A stretch of DNA of 64,000 nt from Bacillota bacterium (GTDB lineage Bacteria > Bacillota > UBA5301 > JAMCQP01). The stretch lies in assembly GCA_023381695.1 (NCBI GenBank), contig JAMCQP010000083.1, positions 69,165 to 133,164 on the forward strand. The letters are read 5' to 3'. The notes under the pieces were generated by a model that did not search any database, was not told the DNA's origin, and saw nothing but the letters and a program-made list of their open reading frames with translations. Both the position numbers and the translations under genes were made by a program. Each line of letters begins with the position of its first letter. Within the stretch, counting starts at the first letter, position 1. This document shows positions 1 through 7,851 of the stretch, piece after piece.

Positions 1-2
1 TG

Positions 3-563
3 CTGGTGGTGACCGCTGGCCCGGGCCTTCTGGCGATCTTCCACCTGACAACGCAGATGGCCGGCGAAAAACAATATCGTATCCTGGATTTCTGGACGGC
101 CCTGGTGAGGTTTTTCCGGCGGGGGCTGGGGGTTATGGCCGTCTGGGCTTTTCTTTTACTGGTCATCTACTCCAACGTGCTCTTTTACCGGAATTTCTCG
201 TTGAAATGGGTGGCGGCCTTGGCCGGTGGGCTTTGGTTCTATCTTTTGCTCTTCTTTCTTATGATGCAGCCCTACTGGCTCTGGTGGATGACCGCCGGGG
301 GCAAGGGGTTGTGGTGGGCCGCCAGAGCTGCCGCCTGGGAGGTGCTGGCAAACCCGGGGTTTTCCATACTCCAGCTGGTGGTGGTGGCCCTGGTGTTTTT
401 GGCCGTGGGGCGGTGGGTGGCGCTGCTCTTTCTGATCGCCGGGGGCTTTCTGGCTCTCCTGGGGGCCAATATGGCCCGGGAGGTTCCGCTGAGCTACCAT
501 GCCGCCGGTGAGACAACGGTGAAGAAGCAGGACAATTCGGGCAATCCGGACAATCCTGAATGA
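3..563 (+). CDS. DUF624/YesL-like integral membrane protein (5' end missing)
   Basis: The reading frame is already open at the window edge, so the true start lies upstream. The visible part has about four or five hydrophobic segments rich in Trp and Leu and ends in a polar tail (DNSGNPDNPE). The opening 'GPGLLAIFHLTTQMAGEKQYRILDFW' resembles the region after the first helix in DUF624/YesL proteins, where a GPA-type motif and a short 'R.F..F' stretch follow. That match is from memory of the family and is moderate. DUF624 proteins often sit beside sugar ABC transporters, but nothing here tells the function. The next gene, azlC, starts 43 bases downstream, so they may be co-transcribed. Confidence 0.6.
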   Translation: MVVTAGPGLLAIFHLTTQMAGEKQYRILDFWTALVRFFRRGLGVMAVWAFLLLVIYSNVLFYRNFSLKWVAALAGGLWFYLLLFFLMMQPYWLWWMTAGGKGLWWAARAAAWEVLANPGFSILQLVVVALVFLAVGRWVALLFLIAGGFLALLGANMAREVPLSYHAAGETTVKKQDNSGNPDNPE

Positions 564-605
564 AGAGATGCGAAGTACCGGAATGAAGGGATACCAAACA
601 CCGAG

Positions 606-1373
606 ATGAAGGATTTTTTTAAAGGGCTTAACGCCGCGATCCCGATTGCCATAGGCTATCTCCCCATTGCGGTGACTTTCGGCCTTCTGGGGCTCTCCTC
701 CGGCCTTCCCGGCTGGGCGGTGATCGCCATGTCAGTCCTGGTCTACGCCGGCGCCAGCCAGTTCATCGCGGCCAACCTGGTGGCGCTGGGGGCGTCGGTT
801 CCCCAGATCATCCTGACCACCATGGTGGTAAACATCAGGCATCTGTTGATGAGCGCCTCGCTGGCCACCAGGGCGAGGCGGTTTCGGCGGGTGGCGGCCG
901 GCTTGATCGCATTTGGGGTGACCGATGAAACCTTTGTGGTGGCCATGGCCCGTTCCGGTGGAATAAAGGAGGATCCTGCACAACTGCTGGACGCGCGTTT
1001 TCTCCTCGGCCTCAACTTCTTTTCCTACTTCGCCTGGACCGGCGGGACGGCGCTGGGGGTCCTGATGGCGGGGCTGCTTCCGGTTCGCCTGGTTTCGGGT
1101 CTCACGGTGGCGCTCTATGCCATGTTTATCGGCCTCCTGATGCCTCAGGTAAAAGCGGCGCGGGGGGTGGGAATCATCGCGTTGTCGGCCGCGGTGCTCA
1201 ACTACGTCCTGGGATTCTTCCTGCCGGGGTCGTGGCCGATTGTGGCGGCCACCATTGCCGCTTCAAGCATTGGGATGTGGCTTCCGGAGCGCGCGGAAGC
1301 GCCGGAAGGGCCTCCAGCCCTGGAACAGGACGGGGCCGGTATCAAGGGCGTGGAAGAAGGTGACCTTCTGTGA
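606..1373 (+). CDS. azlC: AzlC family branched-chain amino acid exporter, large subunit
   Basis: This 255-aa membrane protein has the AzlC opening 'GLNAAIPIAIGYLPIAVTFGLLGLSSGLPGW' followed by 'YAGASQFIAANLVALGAS' and 'VVNIRHLLMSASL', all typical of the family. AzlC with AzlD exports branched-chain amino acids and related compounds across the inner membrane by a secondary mechanism. The length is normal and about seven or eight membrane segments are visible. The stop codon overlaps the GTG start of azlD by four bases, so the two are translationally coupled. The Shine-Dalgarno before the ATG is weak. The substrate range is inferred only from the family. Confidence 0.9.
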   Translation: MKDFFKGLNAAIPIAIGYLPIAVTFGLLGLSSGLPGWAVIAMSVLVYAGASQFIAANLVALGASVPQIILTTMVVNIRHLLMSASLATRARRFRRVAAGLIAFGVTDETFVVAMARSGGIKEDPAQLLDARFLLGLNFFSYFAWTGGTALGVLMAGLLPVRLVSGLTVALYAMFIGLLMPQVKAARGVGIIALSAAVLNYVLGFFLPGSWPIVAATIAASSIGMWLPERAEAPEGPPALEQDGAGIKGVEEGDLL

Positions 1374-1684
1374 GCAGGTGGGTATGGTTGATCGCCGGAA
1401 TGGCCCTGGTCACCTATCTCCCGCGGATGCTGCCGCTGGTCGGCCTTCAGGCGTCCGCGCTGCCGCCCAGGCTTCGCCGCTGGTTGCAGAATGTGCCATA
1501 CGCCGCCCTGGGGGCGCTGATCTTCCCCGGTATTCTCGCGGTGCAGAAGGGGCATCCTGTGGTGGGAGCGGTGGGCGGTCTTGTAGCGGTGGTCCTGTCG
1601 CTGGCGACCCGCAATATCATTGTGACCGTGCTGGGTTCCATCGGAACGGTCTACGCTGTAAAGGCTTTGCTGCATATCCTGTGA
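1370..1684 (+). CDS. azlD: AzlD family branched-chain amino acid exporter, small subunit
   Basis: A 104-aa protein with three or four hydrophobic segments and the AzlD signature 'VTYLPRMLPL' near the N terminus, then 'YAALGALIFPGIL' and 'ATRNIIVTVLGSIG'. It begins at a GTG that overlaps the azlC stop. AzlD is the small partner of AzlC in the amino-acid exporter. The length fits the family. It probably ends the transcription unit, because the next gene (thiF-like) has its own strong Shine-Dalgarno after an 80-base gap. Confidence 0.9.
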   Translation: MSRWVWLIAGMALVTYLPRMLPLVGLQASALPPRLRRWLQNVPYAALGALIFPGILAVQKGHPVVGAVGGLVAVVLSLATRNIIVTVLGSIGTVYAVKALLHIL

Positions 1685-1764
1685 ACCGCCGCCTGCCAAG
1701 GGGGGCTTCCGCTTCAATGGCGGGGAGCTTCTGCCTCATGGCGGGTTAGAGGAGGAATTTTGAC

Positions 1765-2787
1765 ATGTGGCAGCGATATTCCCGCCAGATCTTCTTTCCG
1801 CCCATTGGCGAGGAGGGGCAGAAACGGATCGGGCGGAGTTCCGTTCTGGTGGTGGGGGCGGGCGCCCTTGGCACGGTGCTGGCCAACAATATGGCCCGGG
1901 CCGGGGTGAGGCGGCTGCGCATCGTGGACCGTGATTTCGTGGAGGAGAGCAACCTGCAACGGCAGATCCTCTATGACGAGGAGGATGCGGCCAGGACCCT
2001 TCCCAAGGCGGTGGCCGCGGTGGAGAAGCTGCGGAAGATCAACTCCGAGGTGGATTATGAGCCCGTGGTGGCCGATGTGAATCCCGGCAATGTGCGGGAA
2101 CTCATGGCGGGAGTTGACCTGGTGCTGGACGGCACCGACAATTTTGAGGTGCGGATGCTTATCAATGACGCCTGCGTGAAACAGGGCGTCCCCTGGATTC
2201 ACGGCGCCTGCGTGGGGAGCCAGGGCCTGTCCTTCAACATTCTTCCGGGGGAAACGCCCTGTTTTCGGTGCATCTATCAGGACCCTCCGCCGCCGGGGGC
2301 CGCGCCGACCTGCGACACGGCGGGGGTTATCGCGCCGATTGTAAATATCATCGCCTCCATCCAGTCCGCAGAGGCCCTGAAGCTCCTGGTGGGCGACCGC
2401 GAGCACCTGAGCCGGGATCTGGCGAGCGTGGATGTCTGGGAGAATAGCTTTGAGCGGGTCGACCTTTCCAATGCCCGGCGCCCGGATTGCCCCGCCTGCG
2501 GGGAGAGGCGGTTCGATTTTCTGGAGGCCAGGACCGGCTGGCTTCTTCTGTCCATGTGCGGGCGCGACTCCATCCAGGTGTCGCCTCCTCCCGGAGGGAA
2601 GGTGGACCTGGTTGAGATTGCCGAGCGCCTTGGCCAGTTGGGGGAGGTGGCCCGCAACCCGTTTTTGCTCAAATTTCGGGCGGACGGCCGTGAAATGGTG
2701 CTTTTCGGGGACGGCCGGGCGGTGATCAAGGGGACCGACGACGAGGCGGTCGCCAGAAGCTTTTATGCCAAGTATGTGGGCATGTAA
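1765..2787 (+). CDS. ThiF/MoeB/HesA family E1-like adenylyltransferase
   Basis: This 340-aa protein is an E1-like enzyme that would adenylate the C-terminal glycine of a ubiquitin-like sulfur carrier (MoaD/ThiS type). The nucleotide-binding loop 'VVGAGALG' lies at about residues 29-36, with the downstream acidic 'IVDRDFVEESNLQRQ' and 'DGTDNFEVR'. Two CxxC pairs, at about 166/169 and 242/245, should bind zinc, and C183 in 'CDTAGV' matches the active-site cysteine region. The last 80 residues extend past the usual MoeB core and are not a rhodanese domain. The start follows AGGAGG by nine bases. larE is 35 bases downstream, so both may serve one sulfur-transfer route. No MoaD/ThiS gene is beside it, so the carrier is unknown. 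Confidence 0.85.
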   Translation: MWQRYSRQIFFPPIGEEGQKRIGRSSVLVVGAGALGTVLANNMARAGVRRLRIVDRDFVEESNLQRQILYDEEDAARTLPKAVAAVEKLRKINSEVDYEPVVADVNPGNVRELMAGVDLVLDGTDNFEVRMLINDACVKQGVPWIHGACVGSQGLSFNILPGETPCFRCIYQDPPPPGAAPTCDTAGVIAPIVNIIASIQSAEALKLLVGDREHLSRDLASVDVWENSFERVDLSNARRPDCPACGERRFDFLEARTGWLLLSMCGRDSIQVSPPPGGKVDLVEIAERLGQLGEVARNPFLLKFRADGREMVLFGDGRAVIKGTDDEAVARSFYAKYVGM

Positions 2788-2822
2788 ATTCTAAATTTGA
2801 AGTCTTTGCAGGGGGAGTAAAG

Positions 2823-3713
2823 ATGGACGAGAATATTGGCTTGAATATCGATTCTACCGGAAACGGCCCGGTAATCGCAGAGGCGGCTGATCCACTGGAA
2901 ACGAAGATGGCGGCCCTGCGCGCCGGACTCCGGGAGATGGGGAGCGTGGTTATTGCCTTTTCGGGAGGGGTGGACAGCACCTTCTTGCTCAAGGTGGCCG
3001 CCGAGGAGCTTGGCGAGCGGGCGCTGGCCGTTACCGCCGCTTCCGAAACTTACCCGTCCGAGGAGCTGGCCGAGGCCAGGGAGCTTGCCGCCCGGTTCGG
3101 GGCCAGACATCTGGTGATCGAGACTTCGGAGCTTGGTATTGCCGGTTTTGCCGAGAACCCGCCGGATCGCTGCTACTACTGCAAGCACGAACTCTTTTCC
3201 AGGCTGGCCGGGGTGGCAAAGGCCAACGGGTGCCGGTTTGTGCTGGACGGGGCCAATGCCGACGATGCTCTGGACTTCCGGCCCGGGCTCAGGGCCGGGC
3301 GTGAACTTGGGGTGCGCAGCCCCTTGCGTGAAGCTGGGCTGGGGAAGGAAGAGATCCGGGAGCTGTCCAGGCGGCTGGACCTTCCCACCTGGGACAAGCC
3401 GTCTTTGGCTTGCCTTTCCTCCCGCTTCCCCTACGGCACGGCCATCACCGCCGAACGGCTCCGGCAGGTGGGGGACGCGGAACGGTTCCTGCGCGGGCTG
3501 GGCTTTCGCGAACTGAGGGTGCGCTATCACCAGGAGGTCGCCAGAATTGAGGTGGCCCGGCGCGACCGGGAGAAGGTGCTGGCCATGGCGGATGCCATTG
3601 TGGCGGAGTTCAAACGACTCGGCTTTACTTACGTCGCCCTGGACCTGCAGGGATACCGGACGGGCAGCATGAACGAGCAATTGCCGGAAAAAGAGCGCCA
3701 CCGCGCAATGTGA
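2823..3713 (+). CDS. larE: LarE family ATP-dependent sacrificial sulfur transferase
   Basis: A 296-aa PP-loop protein. The pyrophosphatase loop 'SGGVDST' is at residues 47-53 and 'CYYCKHELF' at about 117. C197 in 'LACLSSRFPYGT' matches the cysteine that gives up its sulfur in Lactobacillus LarE. The family activates pyridinium dicarboxylic-acid mononucleotide with ATP and inserts sulfur to build the nickel-pincer nucleotide cofactor of lactate racemase-like enzymes. The Shine-Dalgarno GGGGGAG sits just before the ATG. No larB, larC or larA is in the window, so partners are either elsewhere or this copy does another thiolation together with the upstream ThiF-like protein. Confidence 0.87.
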   Translation: MDENIGLNIDSTGNGPVIAEAADPLETKMAALRAGLREMGSVVIAFSGGVDSTFLLKVAAEELGERALAVTAASETYPSEELAEARELAARFGARHLVIETSELGIAGFAENPPDRCYYCKHELFSRLAGVAKANGCRFVLDGANADDALDFRPGLRAGRELGVRSPLREAGLGKEEIRELSRRLDLPTWDKPSLACLSSRFPYGTAITAERLRQVGDAERFLRGLGFRELRVRYHQEVARIEVARRDREKVLAMADAIVAEFKRLGFTYVALDLQGYRTGSMNEQLPEKERHRAM

Positions 3714-3770
3714 CCGAGAAGATCATTGCGCAACGCCAGGAGGATCGTTGCGCCAAAGGGAGTGTGCGTC

Positions 3771-4055
3771 GTGACGGAAAAGATAAGCGTCTATTCACGC
3801 GACAAGATGGATCTCATGCAGCGCCTGAAACGGATCGAAGGCCAGGTGCGGGGGCTCCAGCGGATGATCGGCGAGGATGTGTACTGCGTGGATATCCTGG
3901 TCCAGGTGGCCGCCGTCCGGGCCGCCCTGACCAAGGTGGGGTTGAACCTTCTGGAGAGCCATACCAGGGGATGCGTGGCGCGGGCGGTCAAGGAGGACCG
4001 GGGTGATGAAGCCATCGACGAGGTCATGGAAGTGATCATGAAGTTCATCAAGTAG
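3771..4055 (+). CDS. CsoR/DUF156 family metal-sensing transcriptional regulator
   Basis: This 94-aa all-helical repressor has the CsoR core 'LMQRLKRIEGQVRGLQRMI'. The Cys-His-Cys ligand set of copper sensors is visible: Cys in 'VYCVDILVQ' and His/Cys in 'ESHTRGC'. Such tetramers bind DNA and let go when Cu(I), or in sister groups Ni(II) or persulfides, binds. The track ORF begins 45 bases earlier, but the GTG at 3771 has AAAGGGAG eight bases upstream and gives a normal N terminus. It lies beside larE and thiF and not beside a copper pump, so a nickel- or sulfur-sensing role is possible. A strong terminator follows. Confidence 0.88.
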   Translation: MTEKISVYSRDKMDLMQRLKRIEGQVRGLQRMIGEDVYCVDILVQVAAVRAALTKVGLNLLESHTRGCVARAVKEDRGDEAIDEVMEVIMKFIK

Positions 4056-4109
4056 GCCCGGGAATAAATGGCCGTGAAATGACGCAAGCTAGAACCGGCG
4101 GTTCAGACG

Positions 4110-4135
4110 GAGAGGGTTAGCCCTCTCTTTTTATT
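4110..4135 (+). terminator. Rho-independent terminator after the csoR-like gene
   Basis: GAGAGGG and CCCTCTC form a perfect seven-pair stem around a TTAG loop and are followed directly by TTTTTATT. It closes the thiF-larE-csoR unit 55 bases after the stop. A smaller hairpin (GAACC/GGTTC) lies just upstream. Confidence 0.85.
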
Positions 4136-4211
4136 AGGGCGATCGCCAAAAGATCTGACTGCAGAAGATCTAAAGGAACCTCATGAAAAATTCGAGATAG
4201 GAGAAGAAGAG

Positions 4212-4658
4212 ATGATCCAGTCGGAGATTCTTCCGTTGGTGGTGGCGGCGCTGGCCGGCCTGGCCATGGCTCTCCAGGGCAGCCTGAACACCCTTCTGAA
4301 CAAGACCGTCGGCTTATGGGAAGCCACCTTTATCGTGCACCTCCTGGCGACGGGAACCGTTGCGGCGTTACTCTTCCTGGGCGGGGTCGGGACAGGGGAA
4401 CTGATGCGATTCGGCCGGGCGCCCTGGTTCAGCTTTCTGGGCGGCCCAATCGGGGTGGCCATCACGCTGGGAGTGGTGATCGCCATAAAAAAAGTGGGGA
4501 TGACCTACGCCACCACCTCGATCATCGTGGGGCAGGTTTTGGCCGCGATGGTCATCGATCACTTCGGCTTGTTCGGCGTGGAGAAGCTGGCTTTCAGCGC
4601 CTTCAAGCTGCTCGGCCTGGTCTTTTTGGCTCTGGGAGCCAGGATTTTGCTGAGCTAG
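4212..4658 (+). CDS. DMT family transporter, DUF606/YdcZ type
   Basis: A 148-aa membrane protein with five hydrophobic segments and the DUF606 pattern 'GLAMALQGSLNTLLNKTVG' near the N terminus and 'GGPIGVAITLGVVIAIKKVGMTYATTSIIVGQ' in the middle. The length equals one half of a ten-helix drug/metabolite transporter, so it probably works as a dimer. The ATG follows AGGAGAAGAAG. It lies between a terminator and aspA. The 73-base gap to aspA holds a palindrome, so aspA may be controlled separately. The substrate is not known. Confidence 0.82.
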   Translation: MIQSEILPLVVAALAGLAMALQGSLNTLLNKTVGLWEATFIVHLLATGTVAALLFLGGVGTGELMRFGRAPWFSFLGGPIGVAITLGVVIAIKKVGMTYATTSIIVGQVLAAMVIDHFGLFGVEKLAFSAFKLLGLVFLALGARILLS

Positions 4659-4689
4659 ACGAAGGGTTCTGCTGTCGGATGGCGAAGTA

Positions 4690-4702
4690 TATTGTATACA
4701 TA
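4690..4702 (+). promoter_or_regulatory. Candidate GntR-type operator before aspA
   Basis: A palindrome TGTATACA, extended on the left as ATTGTATACAT, lies about 32 bases before the aspA start. This core resembles sites used by FCD-type GntR regulators. No such regulator gene is near and no clear -35/-10 pair is seen, so the call is tentative. Confidence 0.35.
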
Positions 4703-4731
4703 GTGCAAACCGGGCAGAGGTGGAGTGAAAG

Positions 4732-6144
4732 ATGGGCAGAACTGAAGAGGACCTCATAGGCTGCAAGGAGATCGCCGACGAAGTCTATTACGGCATTCAA
4801 ACCGTGCGCGCGGTGGAGAACTTTCCAATCACCGGCCAGCGGATTCACTCCTCGCTCATCAGGGCTCTGGCCTTGGTCAAAAAGGCGGCCGCGCTGGCCA
4901 ACATGGAGTGCGGCTACTTGAACGCGCGAATCGGCAAGGCCATTGTCCGGGCGGCCGAGGAGATCATCGCCGGGCAGTGGCACGACCAGTTCGTGGTGGA
5001 TCCCATCCAGGGCGGCGCCGGCACCTCCATCAACATGAACGCCAACGAGGTGATTGCCAACCGGGCCATCGAGATCCTGGGGGGCAAGAAGGGCGAGTAC
5101 CTGATCCTTCACCCCAATACCCACGTGAACATGGCGCAGTCCACCAACGACGTCTTTCCCACGGCGGTGCGGATTGCGGCCATCACCCTGCTCAAGGGGG
5201 CGGTGCGGGACGTGGAAGAACTGGCGGACGCCTTGCGCCGAAAGGAGAAGGAGTTTGACCAGGTGGTGAAGATGGGGCGCACCCACCTGCAGCGATGCTT
5301 TCCTATCCGGTTGGGCCAGGAGTTTGGGGCGTACGCCAGGGTGGTGGCGCGGGACGCCAGGCGGCTGGCCCGGACCGAGGAGAGCCTCCTGGTGGTAAAT
5401 ATGGGCGCCACGGCGGTGGGGACCGGGCTCAACGCCGACCCTGCGTACATCAAGGTGGTGGTGGCCCGGCTCCGGGATCTCGCCGGATTTGATCTCCGGG
5501 CGGCGGAGAGCCTGGTGGATGCCACCCAGAACGTGGATCCCCTGGTGGAGGTCTCCAGTACGTTGAAGACCGCCGCCGTGAACCTGACGAAGATGGCCAA
5601 CGACCTGCGGCTGATGGCCTCCGGACCCAGAGCGGGACTGGGGGAGATCTCCTTGCCGCCCATGCAGCCGGGGTCTTCGATCATGCCTGGAAAGGTCAAC
5701 CCGGTGATCGCCGAGGTGGTCAACCAGGCGGCGTTTCAGATCATGGGGAACGACCTCACGGTGACTCTGGCCGCCCAGGCGGGGCAACTGGAGCTCAACG
5801 TCATGGAGCCGGTTTTGGTCCACAACCTCCTGCAATCGCTGGATATCCTGCGCAATGTGACGGTGGTCTTCAAGCATCGCTGCATCGACGGGATCAGGGC
5901 CAATGTGGAACGGTGCCGGGAACTTCTGGACAGGAGCATCGGCGTGGTCACCGCCATCAACCCGCATGTCGGGTACGAGGTGGCGTCCCAGATCGCCAAG
6001 GAGGCGCTGGCCACGGGACGATCCGTGCGTTCCATCGTGCTGGAGCGGGGGCTTTTGACTCCGGAGGAACTGGAGGTGATCCTCTCCCCGCTGGAAATGA
6101 CGGAGCCGGGCATTGCCGGAGCGTCGCTCTTGCGGCGGTCCTGA
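4732..6144 (+). CDS. aspA: Aspartate ammonia-lyase
   Basis: This 470-aa protein belongs to the aspartase/fumarase superfamily, which forms homotetramers in the cytosol. Aspartase converts L-aspartate to fumarate and ammonia. The aspartase-type motifs 'GTSINMNANEVIANRAIEILG' and 'VNMAQSTNDVFPTAVRIA' are visible, and the superfamily signature loop 'GSSIMPGKVNPV' lies at about residue 315. Fumarase class II is the close alternative, but 'GTSINMNANEV' and the opening 'DEVYYGIQTVRAVENF' favour aspartase. The Shine-Dalgarno GAGGTGGAG precedes the ATG and a clear terminator follows. It fits the amino-acid-using character of the window. Confidence 0.92.
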   Translation: MGRTEEDLIGCKEIADEVYYGIQTVRAVENFPITGQRIHSSLIRALALVKKAAALANMECGYLNARIGKAIVRAAEEIIAGQWHDQFVVDPIQGGAGTSINMNANEVIANRAIEILGGKKGEYLILHPNTHVNMAQSTNDVFPTAVRIAAITLLKGAVRDVEELADALRRKEKEFDQVVKMGRTHLQRCFPIRLGQEFGAYARVVARDARRLARTEESLLVVNMGATAVGTGLNADPAYIKVVVARLRDLAGFDLRAAESLVDATQNVDPLVEVSSTLKTAAVNLTKMANDLRLMASGPRAGLGEISLPPMQPGSSIMPGKVNPVIAEVVNQAAFQIMGNDLTVTLAAQAGQLELNVMEPVLVHNLLQSLDILRNVTVVFKHRCIDGIRANVERCRELLDRSIGVVTAINPHVGYEVASQIAKEALATGRSVRSIVLERGLLTPEELEVILSPLEMTEPGIAGASLLRRS

Positions 6145-6496
6145 ACGCAAGGAATGGGAAACTGCCGGTTGTGGCTGTGCTCTGGGGCGGGCGATGCTCT
6201 CCGGGCAGAGCGAAGGACGAGTTTGGCGGGAGGCGGGCCCTGATGGCCAGCCTCCCTCATTTTTTATCAATTGATAGGTTGCCATTAAATACCCGAGCCA
6301 TTTTCTGTAAAGATCTTCTTGTCTTTGCACATCGGAAATGGTAAACTTGTATGAGGTTGGGCGCTCCTGCTGAAGGGAATATCACCGCCTTTTGCGCATC
6401 TCGTCAACCGGGCTGGTTTATGCTCGGTTGCCGGTGTTTATTGGCGCGGCATTCGCCACGGCGTCACTTGTCAAGTTTGCCAAGGAGGGGACCTGC
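6145..6496 (+). other. Gene-free stretch between aspA and maf
   Basis: About 350 bases with no convincing gene. The first part holds the aspA terminator. A perfect twelve-base palindrome TATCAATTGATA follows the terminator T-run at 6265-6276. The remainder probably contains the promoter of the maf-radC-mre unit, but no -35/-10 pair could be placed with confidence. Confidence 0.6.
6228..6265 (+). terminator. Rho-independent terminator of aspA
   Basis: GGGAGGC pairs with GCCTCCC, with an inner GGCC/GGCC stem past a one-base mismatch. The hairpin is followed by TCATTTTTTAT. It lies 84 bases past the aspA stop. Confidence 0.85.
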
Positions 6497-7081
6497 ATGC
6501 CCAAATCCCTGATCCTGGCCTCGGCCAGCCCACGCCGCGAGGAGTTGCTGGCCCTGATCGGGCTCAAATTTACCGTGGAACCAAGCCTGGTCAAGGAGCC
6601 GGCCTTTTCCGGGGAGGAACCCGCCGAATACGCAAAGAAATTGGCCGATCTCAAGGCCGGGGATGTGGCGGATCGCTATCAGGGAAGCTCCAAACTGATT
6701 ATTGGAGCGGATACCATCGTAATCATCGACGGTGAAGTTCTTGGCAAGCCCGCCGATGAACGGGAAGCGGAGTCCATGCTCAAAAAGCTCACCGGCCGGA
6801 CGCATGAGGTGATCACCGGCGTGGCGGTGATTGATGCCGACACCGGGTCTCGGGAGATCGACGCCGGCCGGACGCTGGTGACCTTCCGGGCCATGGCCGA
6901 CGCGGAGATCCGCCGGTACGTCAAAACGGGTGAACCGATGGACAAGGCGGGAGCCTACGGCATCCAGGGGCTGGGCGCCATCAATATCACCAGGATTGAA
7001 GGTTGCTATTTCAATGTTGTCGGCCTGCCGCTGCCCACTTTGGCCGGCCTGCTGAAAAAATTCGGGATAACTCCTTGGTAG
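6497..7081 (+). CDS. maf: Maf family nucleotide pyrophosphatase
   Basis: A 194-aa cytosolic protein opening with 'SLILASASPRREELL', the Maf signature, with 'GADTIV' and 'YGIQGLGA' further on. Maf proteins hydrolyse dTTP/UTP or modified nucleotides to the monophosphate and affect septum formation. The track ORF extends upstream, but the ATG at 6497 has AGGAGGGG at the right distance and gives the family N terminus. It heads the conserved block maf-radC-mreBCD. Confidence 0.93.
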   Translation: MPKSLILASASPRREELLALIGLKFTVEPSLVKEPAFSGEEPAEYAKKLADLKAGDVADRYQGSSKLIIGADTIVIIDGEVLGKPADEREAESMLKKLTGRTHEVITGVAVIDADTGSREIDAGRTLVTFRAMADAEIRRYVKTGEPMDKAGAYGIQGLGAINITRIEGCYFNVVGLPLPTLAGLLKKFGITPW

Positions 7082-7104
7082 AAAAGACAGGGGGAGGATA
7101 GAGT

Positions 7105-7791
7105 TTGGAATACCGCTTGACCATCAAGGATCTTCCAGAGGATGAGCGGCCAAGAGAAAAGTTGAGAGCGCACGGGGTGGAGCAGCTATCCGTCGGCGAG
7201 CTGCTGGCGATTGTCATCGGCAGCGGCACGCCCACGGAGACGGCCGTGGGGCTCGCCGATCGCCTTTTGATAAGCTTTGGCGGGTTGCGCGGGCTGTTGC
7301 AGGCCGGGGCGGCGGAATTGATGGAGATACGCGGTATCGGCCTGGCCAAGGCGGCGCAGATTTGCGCGGCTCTGGAGGTTGGCCGGCGAATCGCGGTTCT
7401 TTCGCCCGAGGTTAGACAGGCCGTCAATACCCCCGCTGATGTGAGCAAGATGCTCATGCCCCAGATGCGCTATATGGATAAAGAGCATTTCCAGGTACTC
7501 TTTTTGAATACCAAGAACCAGCTATTGGGGAAGAAGGTTGTTTCCATAGGCAGTTTGAACGCCAGCATCGTCCACCCGCGGGAATTGTTTCGCGAGTCGA
7601 TCCGGTATGGGTCGGCGGCGGTAATTCTGGCACATAACCACCCAAGCGGGGATCCCACCCCAAGCCAGGAAGATCTTGCTATGACCCGCCGGGTTGCCGA
7701 AGGGGGCAGGCTTTTGGGGATCGAAGTGCTGGATCACGTGATCATTGGTGATAACCGCTTCGTCAGCTTGAAGGAGAGAGGGCTGATGTAG
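7105..7791 (+). CDS. radC: RadC/JAB-domain DNA repair-associated protein
   Basis: This 228-aa protein has an N-terminal helix-hairpin-helix region ('[11 protein letters not shown]', '[20 protein letters not shown]') and a C-terminal JAB/MPN domain with the metal motif '[15 protein letters not shown]', an HxHx(7)D pattern. The family was named for a repair phenotype, later doubted. The JAB fold suggests a zinc hydrolase, but the substrate is not known. The start is TTG, eight bases after GGGGGAGG. Its place between maf and mreB is conserved in Clostridia. Confidence 0.92.
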   Translation: MEYRLTIKDLPEDERPREKLRAHGVEQLSVGELLAIVIGSGTPTETAVGLADRLLISFGGLRGLLQAGAAELMEIRGIGLAKAAQICAALEVGRRIAVLSPEVRQAVNTPADVSKMLMPQMRYMDKEHFQVLFLNTKNQLLGKKVVSIGSLNASIVHPRELFRESIRYGSAAVILAHNHPSGDPTPSQEDLAMTRRVAEGGRLLGIEVLDHVIIGDNRFVSLKERGLM

Positions 7792-7851
7792 GCGAATAAA
7801 TCAGGTGTGTTTCTGCTTCAGCGAAACAGGGGAAAGGGGTACCACAGAAAA

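Noticed and set aside
4603-6330. 575-aa minus-strand ORF opposite aspA
   Set aside because: It mirrors the aspartase codons, is rich in His/Gly/Arg typical of antisense frames in GC-rich genes, and has no family motif.
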